Positions 12,640 through 24,350 of a stretch of 64,000 bases of DNA are shown piece after piece. Under the pieces are notes generated by a model. It was not told the origin of the DNA. It ran no database searches and worked only from the letters and a program-made list of their open reading frames with translations. The position numbers and the translations under genes were made by a program. The stretch's first letter is position 1; each line of letters starts with the position of its first letter. Source of the DNA: Anas platyrhynchos (Eukaryota > Chordata > Aves > Anseriformes > Anatidae); NCBI RefSeq assembly GCF_047663525.1, contig NC_092605.1, positions 124,001-188,000 on the forward strand, in the 5' to 3' direction.

Positions 12640-13245
12640 AGGAAGCTAATTCGGCAGCCGGCACACCGCAAACCCGGCCCGGAGGAAGGCCCAGCTCCTT
12701 CCCACTCTGGCTCCACTAGGCTACTAGTCTCCGAGCAGGGAATGCGCGGAGCCGCTTCCTCCCTGGCGCCGCGCGGGTCGGGCCGGGCCTGTCGGGGCGC
12801 TTCCCCGGTTGGGGCCCAATCCCCGGCCACGGACCGCCGGCGGTGGCACAGGGCGGTGCCCGCGGGGCGGGCCCAGCTGCCGCGACCCCGCGTGACCCCG
12901 CCGCTGCGACGTGCGGTGTCGCGAGCCTCCACGGCAGCCCGCGCGCCGGAGGCCGCCGCACTGAGACGTGAAGGACGTGACTGGGCGGGCGTGCGGGCGG
13001 GGCGCCTCCCGTAATTGCAGCAGACGCAGCCGACCGCGCCACCCGGGCACGGCGCTCCGCCCTGCCGCGCGCCTTCCCTGCCGCGCAGCGGGAACGTGCG
13101 GGCAGGGTTGACGCGGGGCTCCCGTGCAGTGCTCGCAGCCCGCGGAGCCCCGTTCGTTCGGGACAGGTAGAAATACCCTTCTCACCGGCCGGTCGCGTGC
13201 TCTTCCGCGCCTAGCAGAGCAGGTTACGCGGTAAGCGAAGTATTT
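12640..13245 (-). promoter_or_regulatory. SLC16A3: CpG island, likely SLC16A3 promoter
   Basis: About 600 bases of dense GC and CpG in AT-rich surroundings, 1.4 kb upstream of the SLC16A3 ATG exon. No TATA box stands out. A non-coding first exon must end in this area. Candidate minus-strand donors are GGCTG/GTAAGT (exon end at 13272, just outside the island) and GGCCG/GTGAGA near 13186; I cannot choose between them. The long overlapping frames inside the island are GC-driven and unlike any family. Confidence 0.65.
12909..13098 (+). promoter_or_regulatory. Cluster of HIF-type ACGTG cores
   Basis: ACGTG occurs at 12909-12913, 12966-12970, 12975-12979 and 13094-13098, and GCGTG at 12890-12894; all fit the HIF-1 core RCGTG. 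SLC16A3 is an established HIF-1 target in mammals, so a cluster in its promoter is expected. CpG-rich DNA raises the chance rate of this 5-mer, so the sites are suggestive only. Confidence 0.45.
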
Positions 13246-13279
13246 TGTTCCAGCTGGCCGACGAGACTTACCAGCCCTG

Positions 13280-16200
13280 CCTGATGCAAGACAAACAAGC
13301 TCTAAGATGGTTTTGTTTTCTGTTATGGTGAAAAGGCCAGACTTGCAGACATAAGGGAACATGTACTACTCCCAGCATTTCATAAAAATAAGGCTATGGG
13401 AAACGGTAGCATCCATTTACTTTTCTTTTCATTGTATGACTAAGAATCACCATAAAACAACATACCAGACCCTCAGATGCCACCTTGTACACACTCATAC
13501 ATTAGTCTTGGTCTTCTAGTTTAATCCATGCATCGCTCATGTTAACACATCAGAATTAAAAGACCACTAACCTTAGCTAAACGAAACACATCTCTAAATA
13601 CAGAGCAGGAAATTCACTTCATCCTGTTCCTTTCATCATGTTGTAGAGTGGCTTACTAGGCTTGCCTGTATTTACTTTCTGAAGAACTAAAAAGGAAGTA
13701 GCAGTGAGGTTTCTCTGTAAGGTTGTGCAAACTAGGGCCAGCACTGGAGGAGATGGGCTCATGGTTGATTTGCACAATTTTTTTTCTTATAATTTTGCTT
13801 CCAGTGCTTGGTATGGGGATATTGCCTTCCGCTTCTTGAGGCTACTTAGGTAACTACTGCAAAAGATTGCTTTTCTTTTTGTATTTGCTAGTTCAGGCCT
13901 GTTTAGAGGCAAAGGATCACATTTAGCTCTCTGCCGGTGAGTTTTAGGATCTAAACAAACAGACGTGATAGAATTGCCAGTATTTATTCCAGATTCCTTC
14001 CATTATAAATGGAATGGAACTGCCCAGAAAAGCTGTGGATGCCCCATCCCTGGAAGTATTTAAGGAAAGGTTGGATGGGGTTTAAGCAACCTGGTCAGGT
14101 AGAAGATGTCCCTCTCTGTGGCAGGGGAATTGAAATTTGATGATCTTTAAGGTCCCTTCCAACCCTATCCATTCTATGATTCTATGATAAATGAGTTCTT
14201 CCTTTGGTAATGTGTGAAACAAAGGGAGCAAGTGTAGTTAAATCTGTGTTTTCATGCTGTTGCCATGGGAACTAATACAGTCTGAAGGAAATATGAGGTG
14301 ATTGTAGGTAGCATGGTCAGGGGTGGGTTTGGTGTGACAATGCTTGTAGTGCATATATAGAAAGACATTTGTTTTATAAAGAGCAGCAGCTAGAAAGGGC
14401 AAGAATTAATATTAGCGTGTAACCAACTTTACACAGTACTTTATGGTCAGCAGTTTGAGTGAGAAGGACATTTGTGAGTCTGTAGGCTGACCCATGTAGC
14501 TTGAGAACTTCTCCAGAACACATTTAACTAGGACAGATTTGCTAGAAATCTTGCCTAGGAATTCAAGGCTAGATAGAAATAAATGATGATCAAAGAGAAA
14601 ACATGAACTTCCATGTAGGAGTCCCAGTTCAGACTGGAACCCCACTAGGCTGAGAGATGTACAATCACAAAAGGCAGTCCAAGATGAGCAAGGTAGAGAT
14701 CCTTGTTTAGTTTCTTATCCATGGAATGAAAGCAATAACGATTCTTTCTTCATAGGGTGTTGTGAGAGCAATGGGTTGCCCTGCATCCCAACTGCCATTG
14801 GCCAGACTGCACTGTCTGGGCATTGAGCAGAGCTGGTGCCAACTGGAGCCCTGCTCCGGCTGCTGCAAAACATCACTGCCTCTGGCTTCCTCCTTCAGCA
14901 TCTGGGTCACACCTGGGAGCGTAGAGCTACTGGCTCCAGTGCTTGAGCAGTGCTCCACCAGTGGCTCATGAGGCACCCACAAGATGGGCTTTGTTCCTGC
15001 CATCACTGGCTTCAGGCTGGTACTAGGATTCAAAGGTCTCCACATTCAGCCTTGCCTCCTCAATCCCTTTGCTACTACTTCTCAACTTTCATTTCAGTGT
15101 AGAGCCTGGGGGCTTACATTCCTGAGTTCCCATTGTCACAACAGTGGCAATTCAAATCTGCCAAAGCAAGCAAAGCACAGTCTGAGGGATTGTCCCCTGT
15201 AAGGACATTGCCACAGCCCCAGACATCAGGACATTAATGCTGTTACTCGGCTCTGTGAACGCTCTGAAAACGGTTGGTTAGGTGACTGGGCACTGAGCCT
15301 CGCAGCTGCCTCTCTAGAAATTGTGCCCGCAGCAGCAGGGAGCGCCCCGCAGGCGTCTTCTCGGCTTCAGGCTGTGCAGCTCTGTGCCTGCCCCAGGGCA
15401 CAGCGCCTGTCACCATCGTGCTCCCAGCCCCTCCTCACACACAGAGGGGGCAGCCACGGCCCCTCTATGCCGGACCCTGCCTCTGTTGGGAAATAGCACT
15501 TTTTTGCTTGTAATCCACACAGAAAGGTCTTTGACTTGCCTTAATCTAACTGCTTCTGCACAGGGGAAAGAAAAAAAAAAAAAAAAAAAACATGCAAACA
15601 GCAGATTGAGTGGCAGCAATACGGCTTCCTTACCAGCGCAGAACACTGGCACCGGCACTGCTAGAAACAGCGGAAACATGCTTGGAAACACACTCTCTGG
15701 GATGGTAGATTTAAGTGCTTTTTGGATAAAGCAGTTGGTAAACTGTTTAGTTTAGGATGTCATAGGGTGAAGTCTTGTATTGTTTTGCAATATTTATTTC
15801 TGAGGGAGTGGAAGTTTGTTAAGGTGTGGCACTCAGCAGTTTAAAAGGTAAAACAGAATCTGTTACTACAGTACACCTGTTGTGGTTCAGTTAGAAGTAT
15901 AACTCAAGGGAAATTATAAAGATATTAAGGTGACATATTGTGAATGAAGTGTGAAGTCACATACATCGATATATGATGCCATGTTACGCAGCTGCACTGT
16001 CCAAAGTGATTGTGTAACAGGATACCTATGGGCCAGCTGATCTTTCCCCAATACATTCAGCTATATTTGCTAGCCCAGCTTGAGATACAATGCACATGCA
16101 TGTGAGCACCTTATATATCAGACCAGTCCCATGGTATTCCACAAAAATAAGCATGTAGGTACTGCTGGTGATGGGATTGAATCATTAATTAGTATTTATC

Positions 16201-17540
16201 TATCCTTATCAGTTTTTGTTTTTACACAAAGTAATTTCTCTACAGTAAACAACTGGAAAGTCAAATTGCAAAAGCACTACAATTGCAGGGCTGAAATTAA
16301 TTCTCATGATACACGATAAACGAAATTTAATACTGTAACTCCTCTTTTTGAAAGCATACTGAAAGGAACTGGATAATTCAAATACAACATAAGTCACGTT
16401 TGTCATTGCTTCTGTGCACACAGAAAGGACGTGTCGTCTGGTCTCAAGGTCCCTCTGTGATGCTGACAGAAACAAATTTGCACTTATGGTAATAGGTGTG
16501 GCATAAAAACAAACAAACAGCATTGGTTTCATAAAAATAAGCCCAATTCTCAGAAACCGAACATTTGATATAGAGACAATAATTGCTGAGGTCAATGATG
16601 CTATTGTTACAGAACTAGTGTATTTGTCTCAAAGGTGGTACCCAAGAAGAGTGAACTGTTCGTTACAAGTTGTGTTTGTAATTAAGGAAAATATTTATCT
16701 TGAGATTAAAAGAGATGTTTTTTTCTTGGTAAGAAGAAAGTCACAATAATAATTAATCTTTCATCTTCAAGTTATTATGCAGATCCATGACTTTTTTGCT
16801 CTTAGACCACCATAAGCTGGGGGTACTTGCTGGTAACGTGCTCATTAAGGAAAAAAAAGGCTATAATATAAGCTGATTTTCCCCAGATAATATAAAGAAA
16901 ACAATTCTAACATGTTCATTATAAAAACAAACAAACAAACTCAACTTCCCCTGCAGAACAGTTTACCCTGATAATATAATGGACACTGATCACCATTCTT
17001 TGTACAAATAAACCTGCAGCGGGAATCCACTGTGTCATTCTAGTCTGCTAGTAACTCATGATGTGTGTTAGTGTAGCACTGAAGCAACAGCAAAATGGTT
17101 TGAGGCTAAGTGGGAACAGGAGACTGGTTAATAATAAGCGTTGGTATAGAACACCACCAGCAAGTATAAACAGCACTGAATTACTTGTTTATCCCAGGAG
17201 TTTGGAGAGTGAGATAGGAGAATAGTGAAAGCTGGCAAGCCCTTAAGAGAAGCAAATGCAGCACAACCAGAAAACTGATAAAACAAAGAAGACCAAAATG
17301 GGAGAATGAAAATCATGGGGAGCCCTACTGGGGAGGACAGGAGGTCAGGGAAGGCATTGGCAAATATGATAATGCTTTTGTAGGGAGTGGGAATTACAGC
17401 AATCTTTGGAAATGGATGTTTGATTAAAATGGCTGGCATTTAAGCAGATAAGCCACAAGTAGTGCGCTACTGTGTCAGACAGGGGCCTGTCAAGATGCTT
17501 TGTAGGAAGTACCTAAGCATGAGTTACAATAAATAAATTG
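13280..17540. other. Intergenic region upstream of SLC16A3
   Basis: Apart from one CR1 copy and an A20 run (15571-15590), no gene is supported. The stretch 14760-15480 is more GC-rich than its surroundings and could hide a non-coding first exon, but no clear splice pair was found. Confidence 0.5.
14018..14188 (+). mobile_element. CR1 LINE 3'-end copy
   Basis: Typical CR1 3' end: CCATCCCTGGAAGTATTTAAGG, a GTTGGATGGGG block, GATCTTTAAGGTCCCTTCCAACCC, and the terminal direct repeat ATTCTATG twice at 14171-14188. The 5' end is truncated, as usual for CR1. Confidence 0.9.
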
Positions 17541-17549
17541 AATTAAAGT

Positions 17550-18350
17550 ATGTGCATCCCCGATTGAGAACAGGTCCCCTCGCGCCGGGGAGAACCGAGA
17601 GCGGGAGCCGGCGCCCCGCCGCGGGGTCCCCCAGTCCCGCGCGGGGAGCCCGGCGGAGCGGGGGCAGAGCGCACCGTGCCCACCGCCCCAGCGGGCCCCC
17701 GCGCAGCCGCGGGGCGAGGGATGCAGCGGCGCCGCCCGCGCCGCGATCGCACAAAGCTTCGCGCACGCCGAGCGCTGCCCGAGTGGCACCAGGCGGAGGC
17801 GCGCCCGTCTCCCGCCCATGCTCCGGAGAGGGCTCGCCCGGCTCGGACCCCCGCGCTCCCCACGCTGCCCGCGGCGCCCGGCCCCTCGCGCCCAAGCGGT
17901 CGGCAGCATCGCGCGCGGCGAGCTCCACCTCAGTACCTGAGTCACGTCCCGCGCCTCGGCGTGGGGATGCCCTGAGCGCGCCGGACCGCTGCCCGCTCAC
18001 CCCGTGCGCCCGCGCTGACCCGTCCCAGCCCGTCTGCGCCCCGCCGGCTGCGGAGCGCTTCGGCGAGGCAGGACGCGTCTGCTCGCCCCTCCCCTGCCGG
18101 AGCGGGGCCGCCCGGGTCCTAGCGCCGCCACGTGCCCCTTTCCCGCCGCTACGGGCCAGCCGGCGCAGAGCCGGCGCAGGGGCTCCGCGGCCGCGTGCAG
18201 CCCGGCTCAGCGGCTCGCCGGGGCGGCTGGAAGGGCGCCCGCTCGAAGCGGAGCCTCCGCGGGCGCCTGAGGCCGCGCAGGCCGTCGCGCAGGGCACCGA
18301 CACCGGCACGAGCTTCCTGAGGCACTCGCGGGGCGCCACGCGGGGCTGAA
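17550..18350. promoter_or_regulatory. CpG island of unknown gene
   Basis: About 800 bases of very high GC lie between the two divergent genes, 4.3 kb from the SLC16A3 island and 3.1 kb from the CCDC57 island. It contains CACGTG at 18129-18134 and an AP-1 site. A strong minus-strand donor, CACGGG/GTGAGC (exon end at 18001), would suit an alternative SLC16A3 first exon. The overlapping long frames in all directions are a GC effect. Confidence 0.5.
17938..17944 (+). promoter_or_regulatory. AP-1 site TGAGTCA
   Basis: Perfect palindromic AP-1 consensus inside the unassigned CpG island, followed directly by CGTC. It supports a regulatory role for the island; the target gene is unknown. Confidence 0.4.
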
Positions 18351-21300
18351 TCCAGCCAGCATGGGATGTCGCCCTAGCTGCCCAAAGGAGCCATGGGCTT
18401 TCATAAACAAATCGGCCTCTGTAGCTGAGCTTTGTTCTGTGCTGCCATTTCTGTTTTCCACGGAGCGATCACAGTTCCTTTGTTGTTTCTTCACATAAGA
18501 AGGACTTCTATGAGCTTCCTTCCTTTTTAAATTCAGGTGGAGTGATCTGTCTGTTGATCTGCTGTGGCTCTACTGGTATTCATACAAATGTTGAATTATA
18601 AAACTGAGTGTGTGTAAAACTGTGAACAACTGCTATTGTTCAGCAGCCATGCAAGTTGTGGTGGGTTCTTGAAGTGTAGCACAGAAAGTAGCATTCCTTG
18701 GGCTAGGAATAGGTGCTCCATTTTGTAGAGCTCTTAACAGCACACAATCCAGTCCATGTTTTTATCATTTTAGCAGTCAGGCTTACAAAGAGGAAAAAGT
18801 GGCTGAAGGATTGTTACTGATTGTAGGAATAATAGAAATAACATAGTGTAATAGGAATCAAGTAGCTGACATTAGGACAAAGCTTCATTTTTGTTAAGCT
18901 TAGATCTTCCTATGGCAAATTTCCTTCCTTAACACCTAAACTGTAGAGATGTGTCTGTGTCATAACATTTTTGATTGGCAGTTTACTAATTGTTTACTAT
19001 TCCATTCGAACTGCACTCTTTGCAGTTCCCTTTGTAGGTAAGTCCTAAATATTACCTTCAAAGTGCCTGTAAATATTTTTTCTTACTAAGCTTTTATAGA
19101 TATTTTATTTTTGAGGCTATGTTTTCTCATTTACACTTGAATTTAACATGTTATATTAATTACAGATTTCTACTGCAATGTTTTTAAGAATGTTAACAAT
19201 AACATTGAACGTTTCAAACGGTTTCAGACACCGCTAACTGCACTGTGTGGGCATACATTTCTGCCTTTGCTTCAGAAGGTACATGCAGCAGACCATGTAC
19301 AAAGAGCCCTTGTAAGATCTTAACTGCAGAAAGACCAGGAATATTTGGAGTGGAGGTTTCAACAGTTTTTAGTTTGTTTCTAAAGCAAGTATGAAAATAA
19401 AGGCCTTTTTATTACTTTCAAGATGCATTTGAGGAACATGAACTGTACCTACAAAGATGTGCATAGTCTTAAAAATAAGAACCCACAGTTATTGTACAGA
19501 TAGACATGGAAATCAAATTCTCCTAACCTGGATGAAACTGGAATTTAAGTGTTTCCTAAATACACATTTAAATGTTGCTTAGTAGCAGCACCCAAATTTC
19601 AGAGATACTGGGGATCAAAAGGTCCCCTAGAGTCCCTTGCAAGCTGGGCCACTTTTATTTAGAAGATCATCTTTAAAATGTTAGTTTTGGTTTATATATT
19701 TTTGCTTACATTTATTGTTTGTCAAGTAGTATTCCCTATACCAAAAACATTCCTTGTGGTTCCAAGCCACATGTAAATGTTGCTATTTTGCAATACAGTG
19801 ATGGGGCCAAAGACTTGTACTTAGAAGCTGTGTCTCAGAGGTGGCTGAAATCTGCCTTGTGGCTATATCTTCCCGAACTCACTAGTGTTTGGTAAGATCA
19901 GAAAGTCTGGTTCTCCATTCTAAAGTCCTTTTAATTTTTGTTATAATAGAAAATGCTTCCTTTCATTTCTGTCTGTGAAACCAGGACGTCTTCTGCATTT
20001 ATTTTAGGGGTGTATGGCTTTCTACCCTGATGCAAAACTCCATGTTGTGTAGACTGTAATCTTTTTTGACTCACTATTAAGATTAAGATTGACCAATTCT
20101 AAGCAGTATTGAATTAGTAGAAGCTACCAGTCACTCATTTGGGGAACCAACGTGCATTACTTGTGTGACTAGGAACTATCTGAAGATACCTTGGAGAAGA
20201 TGACAGCTAATCTGAACGAAGGGGGGGAAGGGGAGGAGGAAGTGTTGCAAAAGATAACACAGTTGATAGGCGGAGCAACCCCAGGGTAAGAAAAGGAGTA
20301 CGCCAAAATGGTATATGGATTTAAGCATTCACCTACTATGTATTGATTCTGATGAATGCTTTGAGAGGCCCAGTGCAAAGTGTAAGTTATGTTTGGACTT
20401 GCAGTGTAATTTTTGTATGCTCAGAAGATTTTGAAGATGATTTGAGGCCAGATTTCATTGTGTATTTTAAACCAGAGGTGATTTATGTAAACAAATGAAC
20501 AGAATCCCTTTATTAAGTTAGTGTTTTGATATTATATGTAGATACACTTCATGTAACTAAATGAAACATAGTTTAATTCAAAAGACCGGTTATTAGTTCT
20601 GATTCTAATTTTCAATAATAGCTACCAGTGGAAATAACTTATCCTTTACTTAGGTGATGTGGGGTCAGAATTATTTTTTTTCTCCGATGTCCTAAGAAAA
20701 CAGAAGTAAGAACTACTGAAAATGTTCTACTTTCTAAAAATTAGCATACTTCAGGTATAATTACAATTCATGCAACATTCAGGTTTCTGAAAGGTCTCTC
20801 ATCTGGCAAAGCATTTTGTATAATCCAGAAGCATGAGAGAAAAAAAGAAAGCATTACAGGAAGTTTGCCTCGTGACTTCCAGACAAGCAAGTCATCTAGA
20901 GTGACTAAGAGAAAATCACACTTTACGGCCAGTTCATGCATTACATCTTCCTCAGTGTCACGTAGACGATGTACTCTGTTTTAATTGATTGATACATTTG
21001 TGAATAATGAAGTGGCTTGGTAGCAGAACATACTTATCTGTGCTGCATAACCTGTAGTTTCAGTTTGCCCGAGCTTGGGTTTTACAAGCAATGCACAGGG
21101 AGTTAGGAGAGAATGGAAAGCTTGCTCTCTGTCAACTCCTGTTTCAAACAGCTGTGCCCACAATAGGCTGAGGTGCTCTTTCCTGATCTGGAGTAGGGAG
21201 AAATTGTTTAATACTAATGAATGAAACAGGAAGACATGCAAACAGCTAAATGGTATTTGGGACTATGACACAAGTGTTGGCTGTGTGTTGGAAGAAGTGG

Positions 21301-21469
21301 GTATTATTAAAAGAGGCTGGAATTAAAAAGGAGTGTGTGCTTACTCACACAACGTGACGGAAGGACTGCTGTATGTTAACGGGGAAGATGCGAGCAAAAA
21401 ATTATGGTACTAGGCGGCTGGGAGCGAATGCTAGGAGAGAAACCGATTAGCACTGGTTTATTGAGCAAG
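18351..21469. other. Intergenic region before the CCDC57 promoter
   Basis: AT-rich, with no recognised repeat or exon. A 38-codon open stretch near 20172-20285 ending at a CCCCAGG/GTAAGA-like donor resembles an exon but matches nothing I know. Confidence 0.45.
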
Positions 21470-21659
21470 AAGGGGGGAAGCGAAGGGAACCGACTGGCGG
21501 TACCGAACAAGGCTGGAGCAGGCGGCAGCTCGCGGCTGACGGCCGCGGGGCCAGCGGTGGGCGGGCGGGGCCGCGGCCGGCGGAGCGCGGACTGGGTACG
21601 AGCCCTGCTCGCCGGAGGCCCGCCCGCGGCTAACGCTGGGACGGACGTCAGGGGCCGCG

Positions 21660-21673
21660 GTTCCCATGGTGAC
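21660..21673 (+). promoter_or_regulatory. CCDC57: X-box-like RFX site 1
   Basis: GTTCCCATGGTGAC matches the imperfect palindrome GTNNCC(N)0-3 RGNNAC bound by RFX factors, which drive cilium and centrosome genes. Confidence 0.5.
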
Positions 21674-21710
21674 GCCCCCCCCCCCCACCGGGCAGGCGGG
21701 GCCCACCACG

Positions 21711-21724
21711 GTTCCCATAGAGAC
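21711..21724 (+). promoter_or_regulatory. CCDC57: X-box-like RFX site 2
   Basis: GTTCCCATAGAGAC shares its first eight bases with site 1 and keeps the GTT...GAC frame. It begins 51 bases downstream in the same orientation. Confidence 0.45.
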
Positions 21725-23763
21725 ACGGCCTACAGCCGCGAGCAGGAGGACGGGTGGGTTGGCGTTGGTAGGAGCCAAGCTGTGCCCGGGTTACTCCGCG
21801 TGCGCCATCGGAAGGCGTATCGTCCGCGCGTCTTCTGCTTGTCCTTCAGGGCTGCCACGCGGCACCCGCGCGTCTTGTGCCCCCGCTCTCAGCGGGGACC
21901 TGTCTTTCTGCTCTCCCTGCCACGAAGTGCCCTCTATCTGCTGCCTCTGAGTCCCAAGCATTATCTTCTGTTATGCTCTGCTCTTCTCTACTGCCTTCTT
22001 TCAGGGTACTCGACCTCTGTAGTCTGCCTGCCATCTGCATGTGCTTTTCTGCCTTGGAGCGCTAGACTCAAGACTCTCTGAGCCGTCTATGGGACCTTTC
22101 ACTCCTCATCCCACAATCTGCTTCCCGCCTGCTGGCTTTCCACTAGGCAATGTTTTCATTCTCTCTTGATTAATTCTTTTTCTCCCTCTCCGCACTTAAA
22201 GCGTCCCTCAGAGTACTTGGTCCTTGGCTTGCCAGTAGCTTTCCTTTCTTCCATCTGTGCATCAGTCTCTTCTTCTTGTTCCTGAGAATACTTGCTCTAG
22301 GGATACAGTGTTAGTGCTTCTTGTAATTTGTAACCTTCTATTTATCTTCCTGGATACTCTTTAGCATACGTGCCTGTTTCCTAGTCTCAGGGGTAATTGT
22401 TTCTTACGGTCATACTTTGTCTTTTATTTATGCAGTCCCTCGTGCCTTCTATTCTTCTGCTTGTCCTAATAGCAGAGCCTGACATCAGGCAGTCATGAAC
22501 CCCCATAGTACAGCCCATCACATACTTTGCCAGCTGTGTCCCTGTTTATTACCAGACATCCCAGGTTTCTTTTACATGTTACTGGTCCTTAACCTATCCT
22601 CCAGTTTCTGCTATATTTTGTCTGCTCTGATAAGATTGTATAATGCATGATGTATGTTTGCTGTTTTATATGACTGACCTTACTTGGAAGGTAAATAGCA
22701 GAAGAGCTACTAACAGTGAAGAGAGAAACAGCAAGTGCTACTAACTTGTATCACTAACTGTAGTATTTTTTTTCTTGGTGTGTGTTGGTTTGTTTTTGTT
22801 TTTGCTTTTGTTTTGCAACACTGATAGGGCACAGAACGACTTAACACTGTAGCTGCACATATGTGGCTTGTGCTACTTGAACGTCTTCCTGTGACTTGCA
22901 GCACATAGTGAAACATCTGTGATAAAATTCAGGTGGTCTTGTTTTGTTTTGTTTCTTACTGCTTCATCAAGGAAAACAGTTGCGACTAGACAGAGACACA
23001 TAATGGTTACAGGCTATGTGGGAGTGTCTCACTTCTGTTAGTAGTTTTGAAAAGAATCCAAGCAATACTACTGTATTAGCTCTACCAGTCTGTTATGCAT
23101 ATCTTATTCTTGGTGCAATGTGCAATATGTTACAAGGATAGCAAGGAACAGAGAATAAAGTATGTATTCTTTGTACTTTGAACAAAATGCGAAGGATTTA
23201 AATCTATTTTACAAGTAGGGGTTGTATGGAAGTCTGAAGGTTACCATAGGATCATTTAAGCTGGAAAAGTTCTTACCTGTTGTACTGTATTGTTCTTCAA
23301 CATCACCTTGCTCTCTTTATTTAGTTGAAAAGTGGCTAGCTTAAATGTAGCATCTAATCTTGTATCACTGAAGTAGCATTTTATTAGTAACGATAGTGAA
23401 ACGTCCACTGAATCAGATATGCTAGCTGCATTTGATTTTGTCTGATTGACCACCAAGCCATAATTTTTCTTTGGTAAAAGAGGCTGATATAAATTCCGTT
23501 AAGCCTATATGTGGAGCAACAGGAGTACCTATCAAACTGCTCTTTATGCATAGGCTTAAAGTAAGTTATTGGATTTTAATGGGTATCTCTGCAGTTGATG
23601 TTGTATGGCTAAGATGTTCTTGTAAGATGTAGTGTCATATCTATGCTGCTTCCTTCTTTTAATGTCATTAGATGTATTTTTACTGTTCTTCTCTTGACTG
23701 TCAGACATCCAGGTGATCTATGCGAGTTATACTTAAAATTGCACTGTGATTTCCCTGGAAATT

Positions 23764-23870
23764 CTACCCCCAGAAGCATTCAAGGCCAGGTCACATGAAT
23801 CTTTGAACGACCTGGTCTGGTAGAAGGTGCAATGCCCATGGCAGGGGGGTTCCATTCTGACTCTGATTTC
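23764..23870 (+). mobile_element. CR1 LINE fragment
   Basis: Diverged CR1 3'-region match: CATTCAAGGCCAGGTCACATG, ACGACCTGGTCTGGTAGAAGG and ATGGCAGGGGGGTT blocks. The terminal octamer repeat is missing. Confidence 0.7.
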
Positions 23871-24300
23871 TGATATGGTCATTACTCAAGCTAACCTGCA
23901 GTTATAAATACAGCTGTTATTAATGGCAATATACTCCCTTATCTCCTATTAAAATGCATTTCTAAAAAAAAAAAAAAAAAGGTATCTGGTGGAAAGCACA
24001 TGTTTAAGGCTACTGACGTCTTTCAGTTTAAGGCAGTAAGCAGAGATGGGCATAGATCCTGATAGGACTCTGTCTGTGGGTCATATTGCAATAACAGCAA
24101 CCTTTCATCTTTATTTATTCATATTTTTCTATGAAGCTGGTGATTCTCGTGTTAAATGTAACATGCATCCACTTCAGAGTACCCCATTCAATTTACAAGT
24201 GCCATTAATTCAAGGAAGTTAGGTGCTGTTGGGGAGGAAGTATATTTTTTAGAGACAAGCTACTTTTATGGGAAATGTACACGTTTTAATTTTGAGATGG

Positions 24301-24350
24301 TTGTAGTAATAGTATTAGTAATAGTTGTAGTAATAGAAAAAGTATTATTG
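24301..24350 (+). repeat. GTAATA-type simple repeat
   Basis: Imperfect repetition of GTAGTAATA and GTATTAGTAATA units over about 50 bases. Confidence 0.6.

Larger units (their letters stand above)
21470..21900 (+). promoter_or_regulatory. CCDC57: CpG island, likely CCDC57 promoter
   Basis: GC-rich island lacking a TATA box, upstream of the first recognised CCDC57 coding exon and on the expected side. It holds two X-box-like palindromes. A non-coding first exon probably ends here; GCGTTG/GTAGGA near 21767 is one candidate donor. A C14 run sits between the X-boxes. Confidence 0.6.

Noticed and set aside
16209..16595. 128-codon minus-strand frame
   Set aside because: Its hydrophobic, Cys-rich chance translation resembles no known protein, and no splice or promoter context supports it.
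17524..18349. Long frames on both strands in the CpG island (up to 271 codons)
   Set aside because: Stop codons are rare in GC-rich DNA; the translations are Arg/Ala/Pro/Gly-rich with open frames in several phases at once.
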